64,000 bases of DNA from JAOUEA01 sp040882605 (GTDB taxonomy: Bacteria > Actinomycetota > UBA4738 > HRBIN12), in the NCBI GenBank assembly GCA_040882605.1, contig JBBEAY010000064.1, positions 7,985 through 71,984 of the forward strand, given 5' to 3'. The translations under genes and the position numbers were made by a program. Positions 42,809 to 50,763 of this stretch are shown piece by piece. The notes under the pieces are model-generated. The model ran no database searches, was not told the DNA's origin, and saw only the letters and a list, made by a program, of their open reading frames with translations. Position 1 is the first letter of the stretch. Each line of letters starts with the position of its first letter.

Positions 42809-44886
42809 GGCTCGACATCCGCGCGTCGCTGTCCGAACCGGTCGTAAGCCTCGACGATCTCCTGCACGATCTTGTGCCGCACCACATCGCGCCCGCCGAG
42901 ATGGCAGAAGGCGATGTCGTCGATGTCGTCCAGGATGCCCTCGACCACCGCGAGCCCCGACGCCTGCCCGGTGCCGAGGTCGACCTGTGTGGTGTCGCCG
43001 TTGATCACGGCCTTCGACCCGAACCCGATGCGCGTGAGGAACATCTTCATCTGCTCAGGGGTCGTGTTCTGCGCCTCGTCGAGGATGATGAACGCATCGT
43101 TAAGAGTGTTGTGCGTCACGAGGAAGTCGTCGGTGACGTACAGCGAATCCTGAGCCGCCACCTGGATACACACGGTCTCGGACTCACCGGCCGGCTCGAT
43201 CCGATCGATGAAGCGCATCGGCCGTCCGCCCCCGCCGAACGCCGCGTAGGTACCCGCCTTCCGGGTGAGCCGGAACGGTGCGATGTGCTCGGGAAGCCGG
43301 ATGTCGAGCGTGTAGGCGTCGGAGCGATTGGGCACCGGGCGACCGTGCGCCCGACCCGGGGCACGGCCGTGTGCCAGCCGCGTCCGGGCGTAGGCGACCC
43401 CGCCGAGTGACCGCACGAGGAAGACAACGTCGTCGCGCAGTCGCGGGGATGTGGTCGTGTACTGGATGCGGCAGGTGCGGCGAGCCTGCGTGACCGGCCC
43501 ACCATCTGTATCGAGGAGACCTTGCAGGACCGCGAGCCGAACCTCGGCCGAGTTGCACATGTAGGGCTCGGGAACGAACTTCGTGCCGGACCGCGCGCCT
43601 GCCAGACCGAGCTGCCGCAACACCGCCGTGACCGGGTTGGCGACGATCACTCCCCCGCGCCCTCCGCCGCGGCGGCGAAGCACGTAGTCGTAGCTGCTCT
43701 TGCGGAACAGCTCGATCCCCTCGAGCGCCATCTCGAGCGACAACGCCAGCTCGGGGTCGGCCGTCGAGAACGAGGGTGTCGTCGCGGTCGTGATGCAGCC
43801 GTCTCCCAAGAGAAGTCCGAGTGCGTACGGATCCATGGGGACCTCTCGTGGCTCGAACGACACAGGCTCGGATACGAGCGGTAGCTCGAATCGGTGCGCG
43901 TGCGCGGCGCGGAGCCGGCCCATCATCTCCCGCGTCTCGAACACACAGTGCTGCCGCCCGGCTCGTCGGTCTGCCGCCGTCGAGACGGCCCAGAGGTGCT
44001 CGCCCGAGCAGATCGTCGACGCGCCGTCTTGCGCCGTGAGCCGGAAGACTTCCTTGCGCCCCTGCGGGAACACGCCGAGCACCGGCGTTGGTCGTCCGTC
44101 TGAGCCCAGCACGAGATCGCCCACCTGGAGATCGCCGAGCGGGCGGAAGCCTTCGGGGGTCAGGACTTGGCGGTCAAGTGGCTGCGCGCGCCCACGCATA
44201 TAAGCGAGCGGCGCGACCTCGACCGTTCCCCGTTCCATCAGCCGAGGAAGCGTCTCGGCGCCGGTCATCTCGAAGAGCGCGTCGTAGAGCGGGCGCATGT
44301 AGGGATCGATCTTCTCGTAGAGCGTTCCGGGCAGGAACCCGAGACGCTCCCCCGCCTCGACCGCCGGCCGCGTGAGGATCAAGCGCGAGACCTGGTGGTC
44401 CTGCAACGCCTTCACCGCAGTCGCGACCGCGAGGTAGGTCTTGCCGGTGCCGGCCGGACCGATCGCGAACGTCACAGTGTTCGACCTGATCGCGTCGACG
44501 AATCGCTTCTGCCCGATCGTCTTGGGGGTGATGCCCTTGCCGCGAGCGGTGAGCAGCCGGTCGCCAAGCACCTGGGACGGCCGCATCTCCTGCTCGCCAT
44601 CGGGGCCGTCGCCGCCGCCCTTGACGAGCGCGATCGTCTGTCCGACCGAGGAATCGGTGAGCTCGTTCCCCTGCTCGAGCAGCAGGAGCAGTTCCTCGAA
44701 GATTCGAGCGACCCGCTCGGCTTCGGCCTCGCGACCCGTCACGGTGATCTCGTTGCCTCGAACGAGGATGCGGCCATCGAACGCCGACTCGATCAACTTG
44801 AGGAAGGCGTCGCGCTGGCCGAGGAGGGCAACCATCGACTGGCTGCCCGGCACGAGGATCTTGACTTGGGTGGTGGCGTTCGCCAC
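42805..44886 (-). CDS. phoH: PhoH-family P-loop ATPase, interrupted by an intein
   Basis: 693-residue precursor; removing residues 234-593 leaves a 333-residue PhoH of normal size. The host protein has an N-terminal KH-like domain (RILVRGNEITVTGREAEAERV), Walker A at 143-150 (GPAGTGKT), the conserved APLAYMRGR segment, and after the intein TLNDAFIILDEAQNTTPEQMK (Walker B, cited in part) and VINGDTTQVDLG. The intein thus lies between Walker A and Walker B, in the most conserved loop, so the ATPase cannot fold fully before splicing. PhoH/YbeZ works with YbeY in RNA/ribosome metabolism, and the two genes are coupled here. Confidence 0.96.
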   Translation of the reverse strand: MANATTQVKILVPGSQSMVALLGQRDAFLKLIESAFDGRILVRGNEITVTGREAEAERVARIFEELLLLLEQGNELTDSSVGQTIALVKGGGDGPDGEQEMRPSQVLGDRLLTARGKGITPKTIGQKRFVDAIRSNTVTFAIGPAGTGKTYLAVATAVKALQDHQVSRLILTRPAVEAGERLGFLPGTLYEKIDPYMRPLYDALFEMTGAETLPRLMERGTVEVAPLAYMRGRAQPLDRQVLTPEGFRPLGDLQVGDLVLGSDGRPTPVLGVFPQGRKEVFRLTAQDGASTICSGEHLWAVSTAADRRAGRQHCVFETREMMGRLRAAHAHRFELPLVSEPVSFEPREVPMDPYALGLLLGDGCITTATTPSFSTADPELALSLEMALEGIELFRKSSYDYVLRRRGGGRGGVIVANPVTAVLRQLGLAGARSGTKFVPEPYMCNSAEVRLAVLQGLLDTDGGPVTQARRTCRIQYTTTSPRLRDDVVFLVRSLGGVAYARTRLAHGRAPGRAHGRPVPNRSDAYTLDIRLPEHIAPFRLTRKAGTYAAFGGGGRPMRFIDRIEPAGESETVCIQVAAQDSLYVTDDFLVTHNTLNDAFIILDEAQNTTPEQMKMFLTRIGFGSKAVINGDTTQVDLGTGQASGLAVVEGILDDIDDIAFCHLGGRDVVRHKIVQEIVEAYDRFGQRRADVEP
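43108..44187 (-). mobile_element. LAGLIDADG intein in PhoH with class 3 (Trp-Cys-Thr) signature
   Basis: 360 residues, inserted between YMRGR and TLNDAF of PhoH. The first residue is Ala (AQPLDRQVLTPEGF), so the usual Cys/Ser-1 nucleophile is missing. Block B is STICSGEHLWAV with His64 and Trp66 of the intein. Block F is ETVCIQVAAQDSLYVTDDF with Cys340. Block G is VTHN with Thr358 before His359-Asn360, and the +1 extein residue is Thr. Trp in block B, Cys in block F and Thr in block G with no nucleophile at position 1 define class 3 inteins, which start splicing from the block-F Cys. Two LAGLIDADG-type helices are visible (YALGLLLGDGCI and AVLQGLLDTDGGP), so a homing endonuclease may be active. 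Codon use matches the host. Confidence 0.92.
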
Positions 44887-44987
44887 GTGTGTCGTCTCTC
44901 GGGGCGGTGGCCCCGTTCCCTTCTGGTCCGCCCAGCACGGTCAAAGACGGCCGCCGTGAGGCGGCCTTCCCATCACTGTAGCCGAAC

Positions 44988-45335
44988 CTAGCCTGGAGGC
45001 CAGCCCATCGAGCGACCCCCGAGCAGGTGGAAGTGCAGATGGAACACCGTCTGCCCGGCGTCGGGCCCCACGTTGGTCACGAGCCTCCAGCCATCGTCGG
45101 CGATGCCTTCGGCCCGGGCGAGCTGGCTCGCGGCCTGCACGATATCGCTCAGCAGATCGCCGTGATCGTCGCCGAGCTCGGCGACCGAAGCGAGGTGCTC
45201 CTTGGGGATCAGCAAGATGTGTGTCGGCGCCTGCGGGTTCACGTCGCGGAAGGCCACCAGTCGATCCGATTCCCGCAGGATCTCCGCCGGGATCTCGCGC
45301 GCGGCGATGCGGCAGAAGAGACATGAGCTGTCCAT
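44988..45335 (-). CDS. HIT-family (histidine triad) nucleotide-binding protein
   Basis: 115 residues. SSCLFCRIAAREIPAEILRE is the N-terminal zinc/HIT start, RDVNPQAPTHILLIPKEHLA is the core, and QTVFHLHFHLLGG contains the His triad (HxHxH). HIT proteins hydrolyse nucleoside phosphoramidates. It lies between dnaJ and phoH. In many actinobacteria an rsmE (16S rRNA methyltransferase) gene lies between dnaJ and HIT; here only 21 bases separate them, so rsmE is absent from this position. Confidence 0.94.
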   Translation of the reverse strand: MDSSCLFCRIAAREIPAEILRESDRLVAFRDVNPQAPTHILLIPKEHLASVAELGDDHGDLLSDIVQAASQLARAEGIADDGWRLVTNVGPDAGQTVFHLHFHLLGGRSMGWPPG

Positions 45336-45356
45336 CGCGCTCAGACTACCCGGGGC

Positions 45357-46469
45357 TCAGAACTCGGGGCGGCGCAGCAGGGCTCGCGCGGGCTCGAGCT
45401 TCGACGCCTGCTCACCGCGGAGCTCCGACAGCCGTTCCCAGAGCTTACGCTCTTCCCGTGAGAGACCGTCGGGAGTCACGACGTGGAGCGTAACGTAGAG
45501 ATCTCCACGGCCGCGCCGGTTCACGTTGGGCACGCCGCCCCCCTTGATGCGGACGACCGTCCCCGACTCGGTGCCCGCCCCGACGCTGATGCGCTCGGGC
45601 CCGTCGAGGCCCCCGATCTCGAGCTCGGCGCCGAGTGTCGCCTGTGTCATCGAGACGTCGAGCACGGTGAACACGTCCTGGCCGCGGCGATCGAACTCCT
45701 CCGCGGGCTCCACCGAGATGCCGACGTAGAGGTCTCCCGGCGGTCCCCCGGCGATGCCCGCATGACCGTTTCCGGTGACCCGCAGCTCCATACCCTCGGA
45801 GACCCCGGCGGGGATCTCGATCGTCACCGTGGTCTGCTCGCGCCGGCGGCCCTCACCGAAGCATGACTCACAGGGGTCCAGCACCTGCTGGCCGGTGCCC
45901 CGGCAGGTGCTGCACGGCGTGGCGGTCATGACCGTGCCGAAGACGCTCCTGCGCACGGCCTGCACCTGACCCTCGCCGCCGCACGTGCGGCACGAGACCG
46001 GAGCGGTGCCCGGCTCTGCGCCGTTGCCCCCGCACCGATCGCACGCCACGAGCCGCTCGATCTCGAGGTCGCGGCGCGCGCCGAAGACCGCATCGCGGAA
46101 ACCGAGCACGATGCGAACGCCCAGGTCCTCGCCGTGCCGCGTGCGTGAAGGGGGACCTCGCCTGCGGCTTCCTCCGGTACCGAAGCCACCTTGGCCGAAG
46201 AACATGTCGAAGATGTCCTGGATATCGTTGAATCCGCCGCCCGCCGGACCGCCCGTGCTTCCGAAGGCGTCGTACTGTCGGCGCTTGGCGGGGTCCGAAA
46301 GGATCTCGTAGGCCCCCGCCACTTCCTTGAAGCGTGCTTCGGCCACAGCCTCGCCGTTGACGTCGGGGTGCAGCTCGCGAGCGAGACCGCGATAGGCCTT
46401 CTTGATGTCGTCGTCGCTGGCGTCGCGTGTCACACCGAGCACGTCGTACAGGTCGCGCACGGCCGCCAT
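45357..46469 (-). CDS. dnaJ: Chaperone DnaJ
   Basis: 370 residues. The J-domain has YDVLGVTRDASDDDIKKAYRGLARELHPDVN with the HPD tripeptide. A Gly/Phe-rich linker (GGFNDIQDIFDMFFGQGGFG) follows, then four CxxCxGxG-type zinc repeats (CDRCGGNG, CRTCGGEG, CSTCRGTG, CESCFGEG) and the C-terminal substrate-binding domains. It stimulates DnaK ATP hydrolysis. The ATG follows the hrcA TAG stop directly, so hrcA-dnaJ is one transcript. There is no grpE or dnaK nearby. Confidence 0.97.
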   Translation of the reverse strand: MAAVRDLYDVLGVTRDASDDDIKKAYRGLARELHPDVNGEAVAEARFKEVAGAYEILSDPAKRRQYDAFGSTGGPAGGGFNDIQDIFDMFFGQGGFGTGGSRRRGPPSRTRHGEDLGVRIVLGFRDAVFGARRDLEIERLVACDRCGGNGAEPGTAPVSCRTCGGEGQVQAVRRSVFGTVMTATPCSTCRGTGQQVLDPCESCFGEGRRREQTTVTIEIPAGVSEGMELRVTGNGHAGIAGGPPGDLYVGISVEPAEEFDRRGQDVFTVLDVSMTQATLGAELEIGGLDGPERISVGAGTESGTVVRIKGGGVPNVNRRGRGDLYVTLHVVTPDGLSREERKLWERLSELRGEQASKLEPARALLRRPEF

Positions 46470-47519
46470 CTAGTGATCGATCTCCGTGGCGAGCTCCGAC
46501 AATCGCTGGGCCACGGCGCGCACCGAGGCCATCGCCGAGAGGTAGTCCATGCGGGTCGGACCGACGACGCCGATCGTGCCGAGCGTCGTTTCACCGGTCT
46601 TGAACGGGGCGGTGATGAGCGAGGCTTCCCATTCGCCGGTGGAAGGGTGCTCGGCCCCTATCGTCACGTTCAGCTCAGCGCTCGAGGAGCCGATGTCGGC
46701 GAGCACGTCCAGCATCTCCTGTTCGCGCTCGAGGGTCTCGAACAGCCTGCGGAGCGTATCGCGGCGCATCTGCTGGGCCTCTCCAGCAAGGTTCGAGACG
46801 CCACCCACCACCATATGGGCCGAACGCGCACCCTGGGTTGCGATGCGCAGCGTCTCCACGGCGTAGAGGAGCAGGTCGCGCTGGCCGTCGCCCCCTTCGG
46901 CCGCGAGTTGCAGAAGTCGAGCCTGGGCGTCGAGGTAGTTCAGGCCTCGCAGGCCCTTGAGCCGCCGGTCGGCATCGCGCAACGCGGCCGAGTCGACGCC
47001 GTCGGGCTTGTCGATCACCTGCTTGTCGACGCGCCCGTGCTGGCCGACCACCAGGATCATCAGCGTCGGGCCCATGTCGATGAGCTCGACCCGCACGATC
47101 GGTTCTTCGCCCGCGCTCGAGGGCACCGCGAGCCCCGCGTACTGCGTGAGGCGGGAGAGCAGCTGCACGCTGCCGGTGAGCACCTCCTCGAGGTCGACGA
47201 TCGCCTCGGCGAAGTAGCCGGCGATCAGCTTGCGCTGGGCCTCGCGAAGACGCCCCCCTGCTGGCAGGGAGTCGACGTAGTGGCGGTACCCCGTATCGGT
47301 CGGGATGCGACCGGCGCTCGTGTGCGGATGCGTGAGGTAGTTGAGCTCCTCGAGCGCGGCCATCTCGTTGCGGATCGTGGCGCTCGACACTCCGAGGCCA
47401 GAGTGCTCCGCGATCGATTCGCTGCTCACAGGCTCTCCCGTGCGCACGTACTGCTCGACCACGGCACGCAGCACCGCGGACTTCCGAGGGCCCAGATCGG
47501 GACGATCTCCATCCGCCAT
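46470..47519 (-). CDS. hrcA: Heat-inducible transcription repressor HrcA
   Basis: 349 residues from ATG 47519. The N-terminal winged helix has LGPRKSAVLRAVVEQYVRTG, EPVSSESIAEHSGLGVSSATIRNEMAALEE (cited in part) and THPHTSAGRIPTDTGYRHYVD, the HrcA signature. The C-terminal domain has TIGVVGPTRMDYLSAMASV. HrcA binds CIRCE and represses chaperone genes. A CIRCE-like inverted repeat precedes this gene and a TATGAT -10 box lies seven bases before the ATG, so the gene is autoregulated and probably leaderless. Confidence 0.96.
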   Translation of the reverse strand: MADGDRPDLGPRKSAVLRAVVEQYVRTGEPVSSESIAEHSGLGVSSATIRNEMAALEELNYLTHPHTSAGRIPTDTGYRHYVDSLPAGGRLREAQRKLIAGYFAEAIVDLEEVLTGSVQLLSRLTQYAGLAVPSSAGEEPIVRVELIDMGPTLMILVVGQHGRVDKQVIDKPDGVDSAALRDADRRLKGLRGLNYLDAQARLLQLAAEGGDGQRDLLLYAVETLRIATQGARSAHMVVGGVSNLAGEAQQMRRDTLRRLFETLEREQEMLDVLADIGSSSAELNVTIGAEHPSTGEWEASLITAPFKTGETTLGTIGVVGPTRMDYLSAMASVRAVAQRLSELATEIDH

Positions 47520-47526
47520 AGCGTCA

Positions 47527-47560
47527 ATCATACGAAGCACCCTGTGCCCGGGAGTGCTAA
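47527..47560 (-). promoter_or_regulatory. CIRCE-like operator and -10 box of hrcA-dnaJ
   Basis: GAGTGCTAA (47552-47560) is a perfect CIRCE half-site. Nine bases away, GAAGCACCC (47534-47542) matches the TTAGCACTC half in six of nine positions. On the minus strand the perfect half comes first, then the weaker half, then TATGAT (47532-47527), then ATG 47519. The operator lies immediately upstream of the -10 box, so HrcA binding would block RNA polymerase. Confidence 0.8.
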
Positions 47561-47579
47561 GCCAGTGCGCCGGACCAGC

Positions 47580-48341
47580 TCAACAGGGAAGGTCGTTGAT
47601 GGTCTTGCGTAGCTGCGCGAACGGTTTGGCCGTGGGCTGCTGATCCGCGAGCGCCTGCCGAGCATCCTCGATCGCGGCGATCACCGCTTTGACCTCTTTC
47701 GCGGTCTGGCTCTCCCCAGCTTGCTTCAACGCGGCGGCATCTGCCTTCAGCTCGTCGGCTGCGGCCGCGAGAGCACTGTCGCGGACCAGCTGGGTCTGCT
47801 GCTGTACGTGGCCGCACATCGTCGCGATGGCCTGTTCGCCGGTGACCTGGGCACCCGTGTCGTTCGCCGGTGGAGGCGCGTCGTCGCCGCCGAACACCAG
47901 GTTGAACAGCACGACGACGATCACGAGTGCCAGCACACCCGCGACGACGTAGAGCCACATCGGGCGACCGCTCGACTCCCGAACCGGCATCGCGAACGCG
48001 TCCTGGGGGCCCTCGTCGTCGCTTCCGAAGCCGAGCCCAGGGGGGAAGGCCGACCCTGGCGCTTCCTGCGGCGTGTCGAGCACGGCGTCGGTGATCATCA
48101 TCGGGGGCGGCGCCGCGGGCTCTGGCGGTGGCGGCGGGGCGGGTTCGGACGAGGCTTCCTGCAGCAGGCCGCACCGTGGACAGGTCCACGTGGTCGCGCC
48201 CGGCTTCGCATGGAACCGCGAGCCGCACGAACGGCAGACCACGAATCCCCATTCCTTGCCGCACGATGAGCACGTGTATCCGCTGGACCCTGCCTCGACG
48301 TGCTGGGCCGTATCGCAGCTCGGACAACGCACCGACGGCAT
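47580..48341 (-). CDS. Zinc-ribbon, single-helix membrane protein, unknown
   Basis: 253 residues. The N-terminus contains three to four CxxC pairs forming zinc ribbons (VRCPSCDTAQHVEAG, YTCSSCGKEWGFVVC, VCRSCGSRFHAK, WTCPRCGLL). Then comes a Pro-rich linker (PAPPPPPEPAAPPP), a membrane helix (MWLYVVAGVLALVIVVVLFNLVFGG) and an outside domain of about 80 residues rich in Ala/Gln helices (TMCGHVQQQTQLVRDSALAAAADEL). Function unknown; the layout suggests coupling of a cytosolic zinc module to an outer helical domain. ATG 48341 is five bases after a TAGAGT -10 box. It lies upstream of hrcA on the same strand. Confidence 0.72.
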   Translation of the reverse strand: MPSVRCPSCDTAQHVEAGSSGYTCSSCGKEWGFVVCRSCGSRFHAKPGATTWTCPRCGLLQEASSEPAPPPPPEPAAPPPMMITDAVLDTPQEAPGSAFPPGLGFGSDDEGPQDAFAMPVRESSGRPMWLYVVAGVLALVIVVVLFNLVFGGDDAPPPANDTGAQVTGEQAIATMCGHVQQQTQLVRDSALAAAADELKADAAALKQAGESQTAKEVKAVIAAIEDARQALADQQPTAKPFAQLRKTINDLPC

Positions 48342-48436
48342 GATGCACTCTATCCCCACGAGAGGACGAAACCCCACATCGGTCCGAGTCGGGACAACCG
48401 AATGGACCGCACGAGCGTCTCTCGGACAGGAAGGAG

Positions 48437-48733
48437 ATGCCGCTGCTCGATGACGCGACGATCCGCGAGCTCCTGAGAACCGACTACGCGCGACTGGTGA
48501 ACGCCGTCGCCCTCGTGTCGGGGAGCTTCGCCGCGGCCGAGGACGCAGTGCAGGAAGCGATCGTGCGGGCGTGGACCAGCCGGGAGTCGATCGAGTCCCC
48601 GGCCGCATGGGTGGCGGTGGTGGCGATGAACCTGTCCCGCAGCGCATGGAGACGAACGTTCGCCGAGCGGAAAGCGCGTGAGCGTCTGGGCGGGGCCGTG
48701 CCGGTGGCTCAAGCACGATCGACGACCGAGTGA
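48437..48733 (+). CDS. ECF sigma factor, region 2 part (split gene)
   Basis: 98 residues. LLRTDYARLVNAVALVSGSFAAAEDAVQEAIVRAWTSRE and VAVVAMNLSRSAWRRTFAERKAR (in parts) form sigma region 2 (core polymerase and -10 binding). The frame stops with TGA at 48731-48733 where an intact ECF protein would go on through a short linker into region 4. The next frame, starting at the overlapping GTG (48730), encodes region 4. A GGAAGGAG ribosome site touches the ATG. Lengths 98 + 72 sum to a normal ECF size, so either a single-base frameshift or a genuinely split sigma is present. Confidence 0.8.
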   Translation: MPLLDDATIRELLRTDYARLVNAVALVSGSFAAAEDAVQEAIVRAWTSRESIESPAAWVAVVAMNLSRSAWRRTFAERKARERLGGAVPVAQARSTTE

Positions 48734-48948
48734 ACGTGGCCCGCGCTCTTGCCGCGCTTCCTCGTCGCCAACGTGAGGTCGCAGTGCTGCGCTACTTCCT
48801 GCAGCTCAGCACCGAAGAGACGGCGATCGCGCTCGGCGTGGGCGCGGGTACGGTCAAGAACTCGCTCGCGAAGGCTCGGGTCTCGCTCGCGGTCACGCTT
48901 CGAGAGACCGATGGCGTGGAGGTGACCCCCGATGCCGAACCTCGATGA
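48730..48948 (+). CDS. ECF sigma factor, region 4 part (split gene)
   Basis: 72 residues from GTG 48730 (overlap GTGA with the region 2 frame). ARALAALPRRQREVAVLRYF and STEETAIALGVGAGTVKNSLAKA form the region 4 helix-turn-helix. Read upstream in the same frame, the sequence gives SSTIDDRVNVARAL, a normal ECF linker, which favours a recent frameshift of one ancestral gene. The GTGA overlap would still allow coupled translation into two chains, as in two-subunit sigma factors such as SigO/RsoA of Bacillus. The end overlaps the TolB-like gene. Confidence 0.78.
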   Translation: MNVARALAALPRRQREVAVLRYFLQLSTEETAIALGVGAGTVKNSLAKARVSLAVTLRETDGVEVTPDAEPR

Positions 48949-50734
48949 ACGGCTCACTCGGCGGCTGCAGGCAGCCGCACACCCGATCGAGCCCGGACGC
49001 CTGTTCGAAACCCTCGAGCGACGCCGGTCGAAGCGCACCGTTCGTCGCCGGGTCGAGCGGGCGGCGCTGAGTGTCGGCGTGGCTGCCATCACGATCGCGG
49101 TGATGGTCGTGGCGGCCGGCACCTTCGGGAGCGATCGCGACGCCCCGATCGTGATCGGACAGGTACCTGACGGCCCCTTCACCAACGGAGTGGTGGCCGT
49201 TGCCGACGGCGATGGCCTGTTCGAGGTGGACCCCGTAACAGGCGAGACTCACCCCATCGAGGGCCTGCCGCAGGGGATCTGGACGGTGTCGTACTCCACC
49301 GATGGCGCACAGATCGCGCTCACGGTGTTCCCGAGACAGGGACCGAGGGAACTCTGGGTGGCAGACTCCGACGGCAGCGGCGCCACTCGGATCGCGAGCT
49401 CAGCGAACGTCTCGGGCGCTTCGTGGTCCCCCGATGGTGCGTGGATCGCTTACGCCGCAGACACGAAAGAGGGGTCGTCGATCCATCTCGTTCGCCCTGA
49501 CGGCACCGATGACAGGATGGTAGGACCCCTCCTCACCGATCGGGACTACTTCTCGGTCTCATTCAGCCCAGACGGATCATCGCTGCTGTTCGACCAAGGC
49601 ACCGATGTCGGCTTCGGCATCTTCGCCATGAGCATCGACGGCACCAGTGTTCGGCGCATCTCCGACGGGGACCGCGACTACAACCCCTCGTGGTCACCCG
49701 ACGGCACGCGCATCGCGTTCACTCATACGGACGGGCCCATGGATTCAGACATCTTCGTCATGGATGCCGATGGCTCGAACACCACGCGCCTCACCGATGG
49801 CGGCGAAGGCGACACTAATCTCGGCGCCGTGTGGGCGCCGGATGGCAGCCGCATCGCATATCAGGCGGGGGTCACCGGTGGCCCCGGCCCTGTGCGCCTG
49901 ATCGACCCGGATGGCGGCAACTCAACAGTGCTGCTGGACGCACAAGTCTTGGGCTTGGCGTGGCAGCCTCTGCCCGACGATGGTGTCTCCCTGGCACCGG
50001 ACGAACCTAAGGGTATCGATATCGGGCTCGGATTCCGGCTGTGCGACGTGCAGCGGCTCGGCGGGATCGACTTCTTCGGCGACGGGAACCGTCGCGTCGC
50101 ATGGACGGGCTCTCCGCTGAAGGAGAGCGGCCGATGCTCGAAGGCGTATGACGCGAAACACGTGGTCGCCGTCGACCACGACGGCGACGGGTCGGCCGAC
50201 TCGTGGACGGAACTTCCCCACTGCACGGGCTGCGAGCCGTACGACGCTGCAGACCTCGGAGGCGACGGAACGCGCGAGCTGATCGTGCTTCTGCAGTACG
50301 GCAGCACACCGCAGTACGGAGTGTTCGACGTGGTTCCCGAGGGGCTGCCGAGGAACGCCGGGGTATACCCTGTGTTCGTCGATCCACCGGGCGCGCCCGA
50401 CGCGGGACTCCCGCCCGGCGAGTCGGTCACGCTGTGGGCCGGTGGCGACGAAGGGTTCAGTGCCGCGATCCGATGCGACGGATATCCTGATGCGCCTGAG
50501 TTCCTCATCGCGTGGAGCCTCTACTCGATCACGGATGCCGAGACCGATCCGAAGGCCACCGAGGAGTTCCATGTGGCTCGACTCCGCCTCGATGAGCCCG
50601 ACGCCGCCGGTGCCTCGATCGTCGTCCTCGAGACCACGAGCACGGTGCGACCGTGGGAAGTCGCGGGCCTCGGGTTCGAACCACCCGCCCGCGCCTGCGG
50701 GGTGGCCTGGGATCCGTTCGCTCCCCAGCCGTAA
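48932..50734 (+). CDS. Membrane-anchored TolB/PD40 beta-propeller protein (probable sigma partner)
   Basis: 600 residues from ATG 48932, with GGAGGTGA seven bases upstream. The short cytoplasmic N-terminus (NLDERLTRRLQAAAHPIEPGRLFETLERRRSKR, in parts) resembles the N-terminal stub of ECF partners. Then comes a membrane helix (AALSVGVAAITIAVMVVAAG) and an outer WD40/PD40 propeller with repeats such as ASWSPDGAWIAYAAD, VSFSPDGSSLLFDQ, PSWSPDGTRIAFTHTD and AVWAPDGSRIAYQAG. The C-terminal ~250 residues add an FG-GAP-like region (FFGDGNRRVAW, VDHDGDGSADSW). It overlaps the region 4 gene, so it is translated with the sigma factor and probably regulates it from outside. Confidence 0.78.
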   Translation: MPNLDERLTRRLQAAAHPIEPGRLFETLERRRSKRTVRRRVERAALSVGVAAITIAVMVVAAGTFGSDRDAPIVIGQVPDGPFTNGVVAVADGDGLFEVDPVTGETHPIEGLPQGIWTVSYSTDGAQIALTVFPRQGPRELWVADSDGSGATRIASSANVSGASWSPDGAWIAYAADTKEGSSIHLVRPDGTDDRMVGPLLTDRDYFSVSFSPDGSSLLFDQGTDVGFGIFAMSIDGTSVRRISDGDRDYNPSWSPDGTRIAFTHTDGPMDSDIFVMDADGSNTTRLTDGGEGDTNLGAVWAPDGSRIAYQAGVTGGPGPVRLIDPDGGNSTVLLDAQVLGLAWQPLPDDGVSLAPDEPKGIDIGLGFRLCDVQRLGGIDFFGDGNRRVAWTGSPLKESGRCSKAYDAKHVVAVDHDGDGSADSWTELPHCTGCEPYDAADLGGDGTRELIVLLQYGSTPQYGVFDVVPEGLPRNAGVYPVFVDPPGAPDAGLPPGESVTLWAGGDEGFSAAIRCDGYPDAPEFLIAWSLYSITDAETDPKATEEFHVARLRLDEPDAAGASIVVLETTSTVRPWEVAGLGFEPPARACGVAWDPFAPQP

Positions 50735-50763
50735 CGTACTCAGTCCCATTAATCCAACGCGGA

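Noticed and set aside
43108..44187. Interpretation as a family-specific insertion domain of PhoH
   Set aside because: The insert has intein blocks A, B, F and G, two LAGLIDADG helices and a terminal His-Asn, and its removal restores an uninterrupted PhoH.
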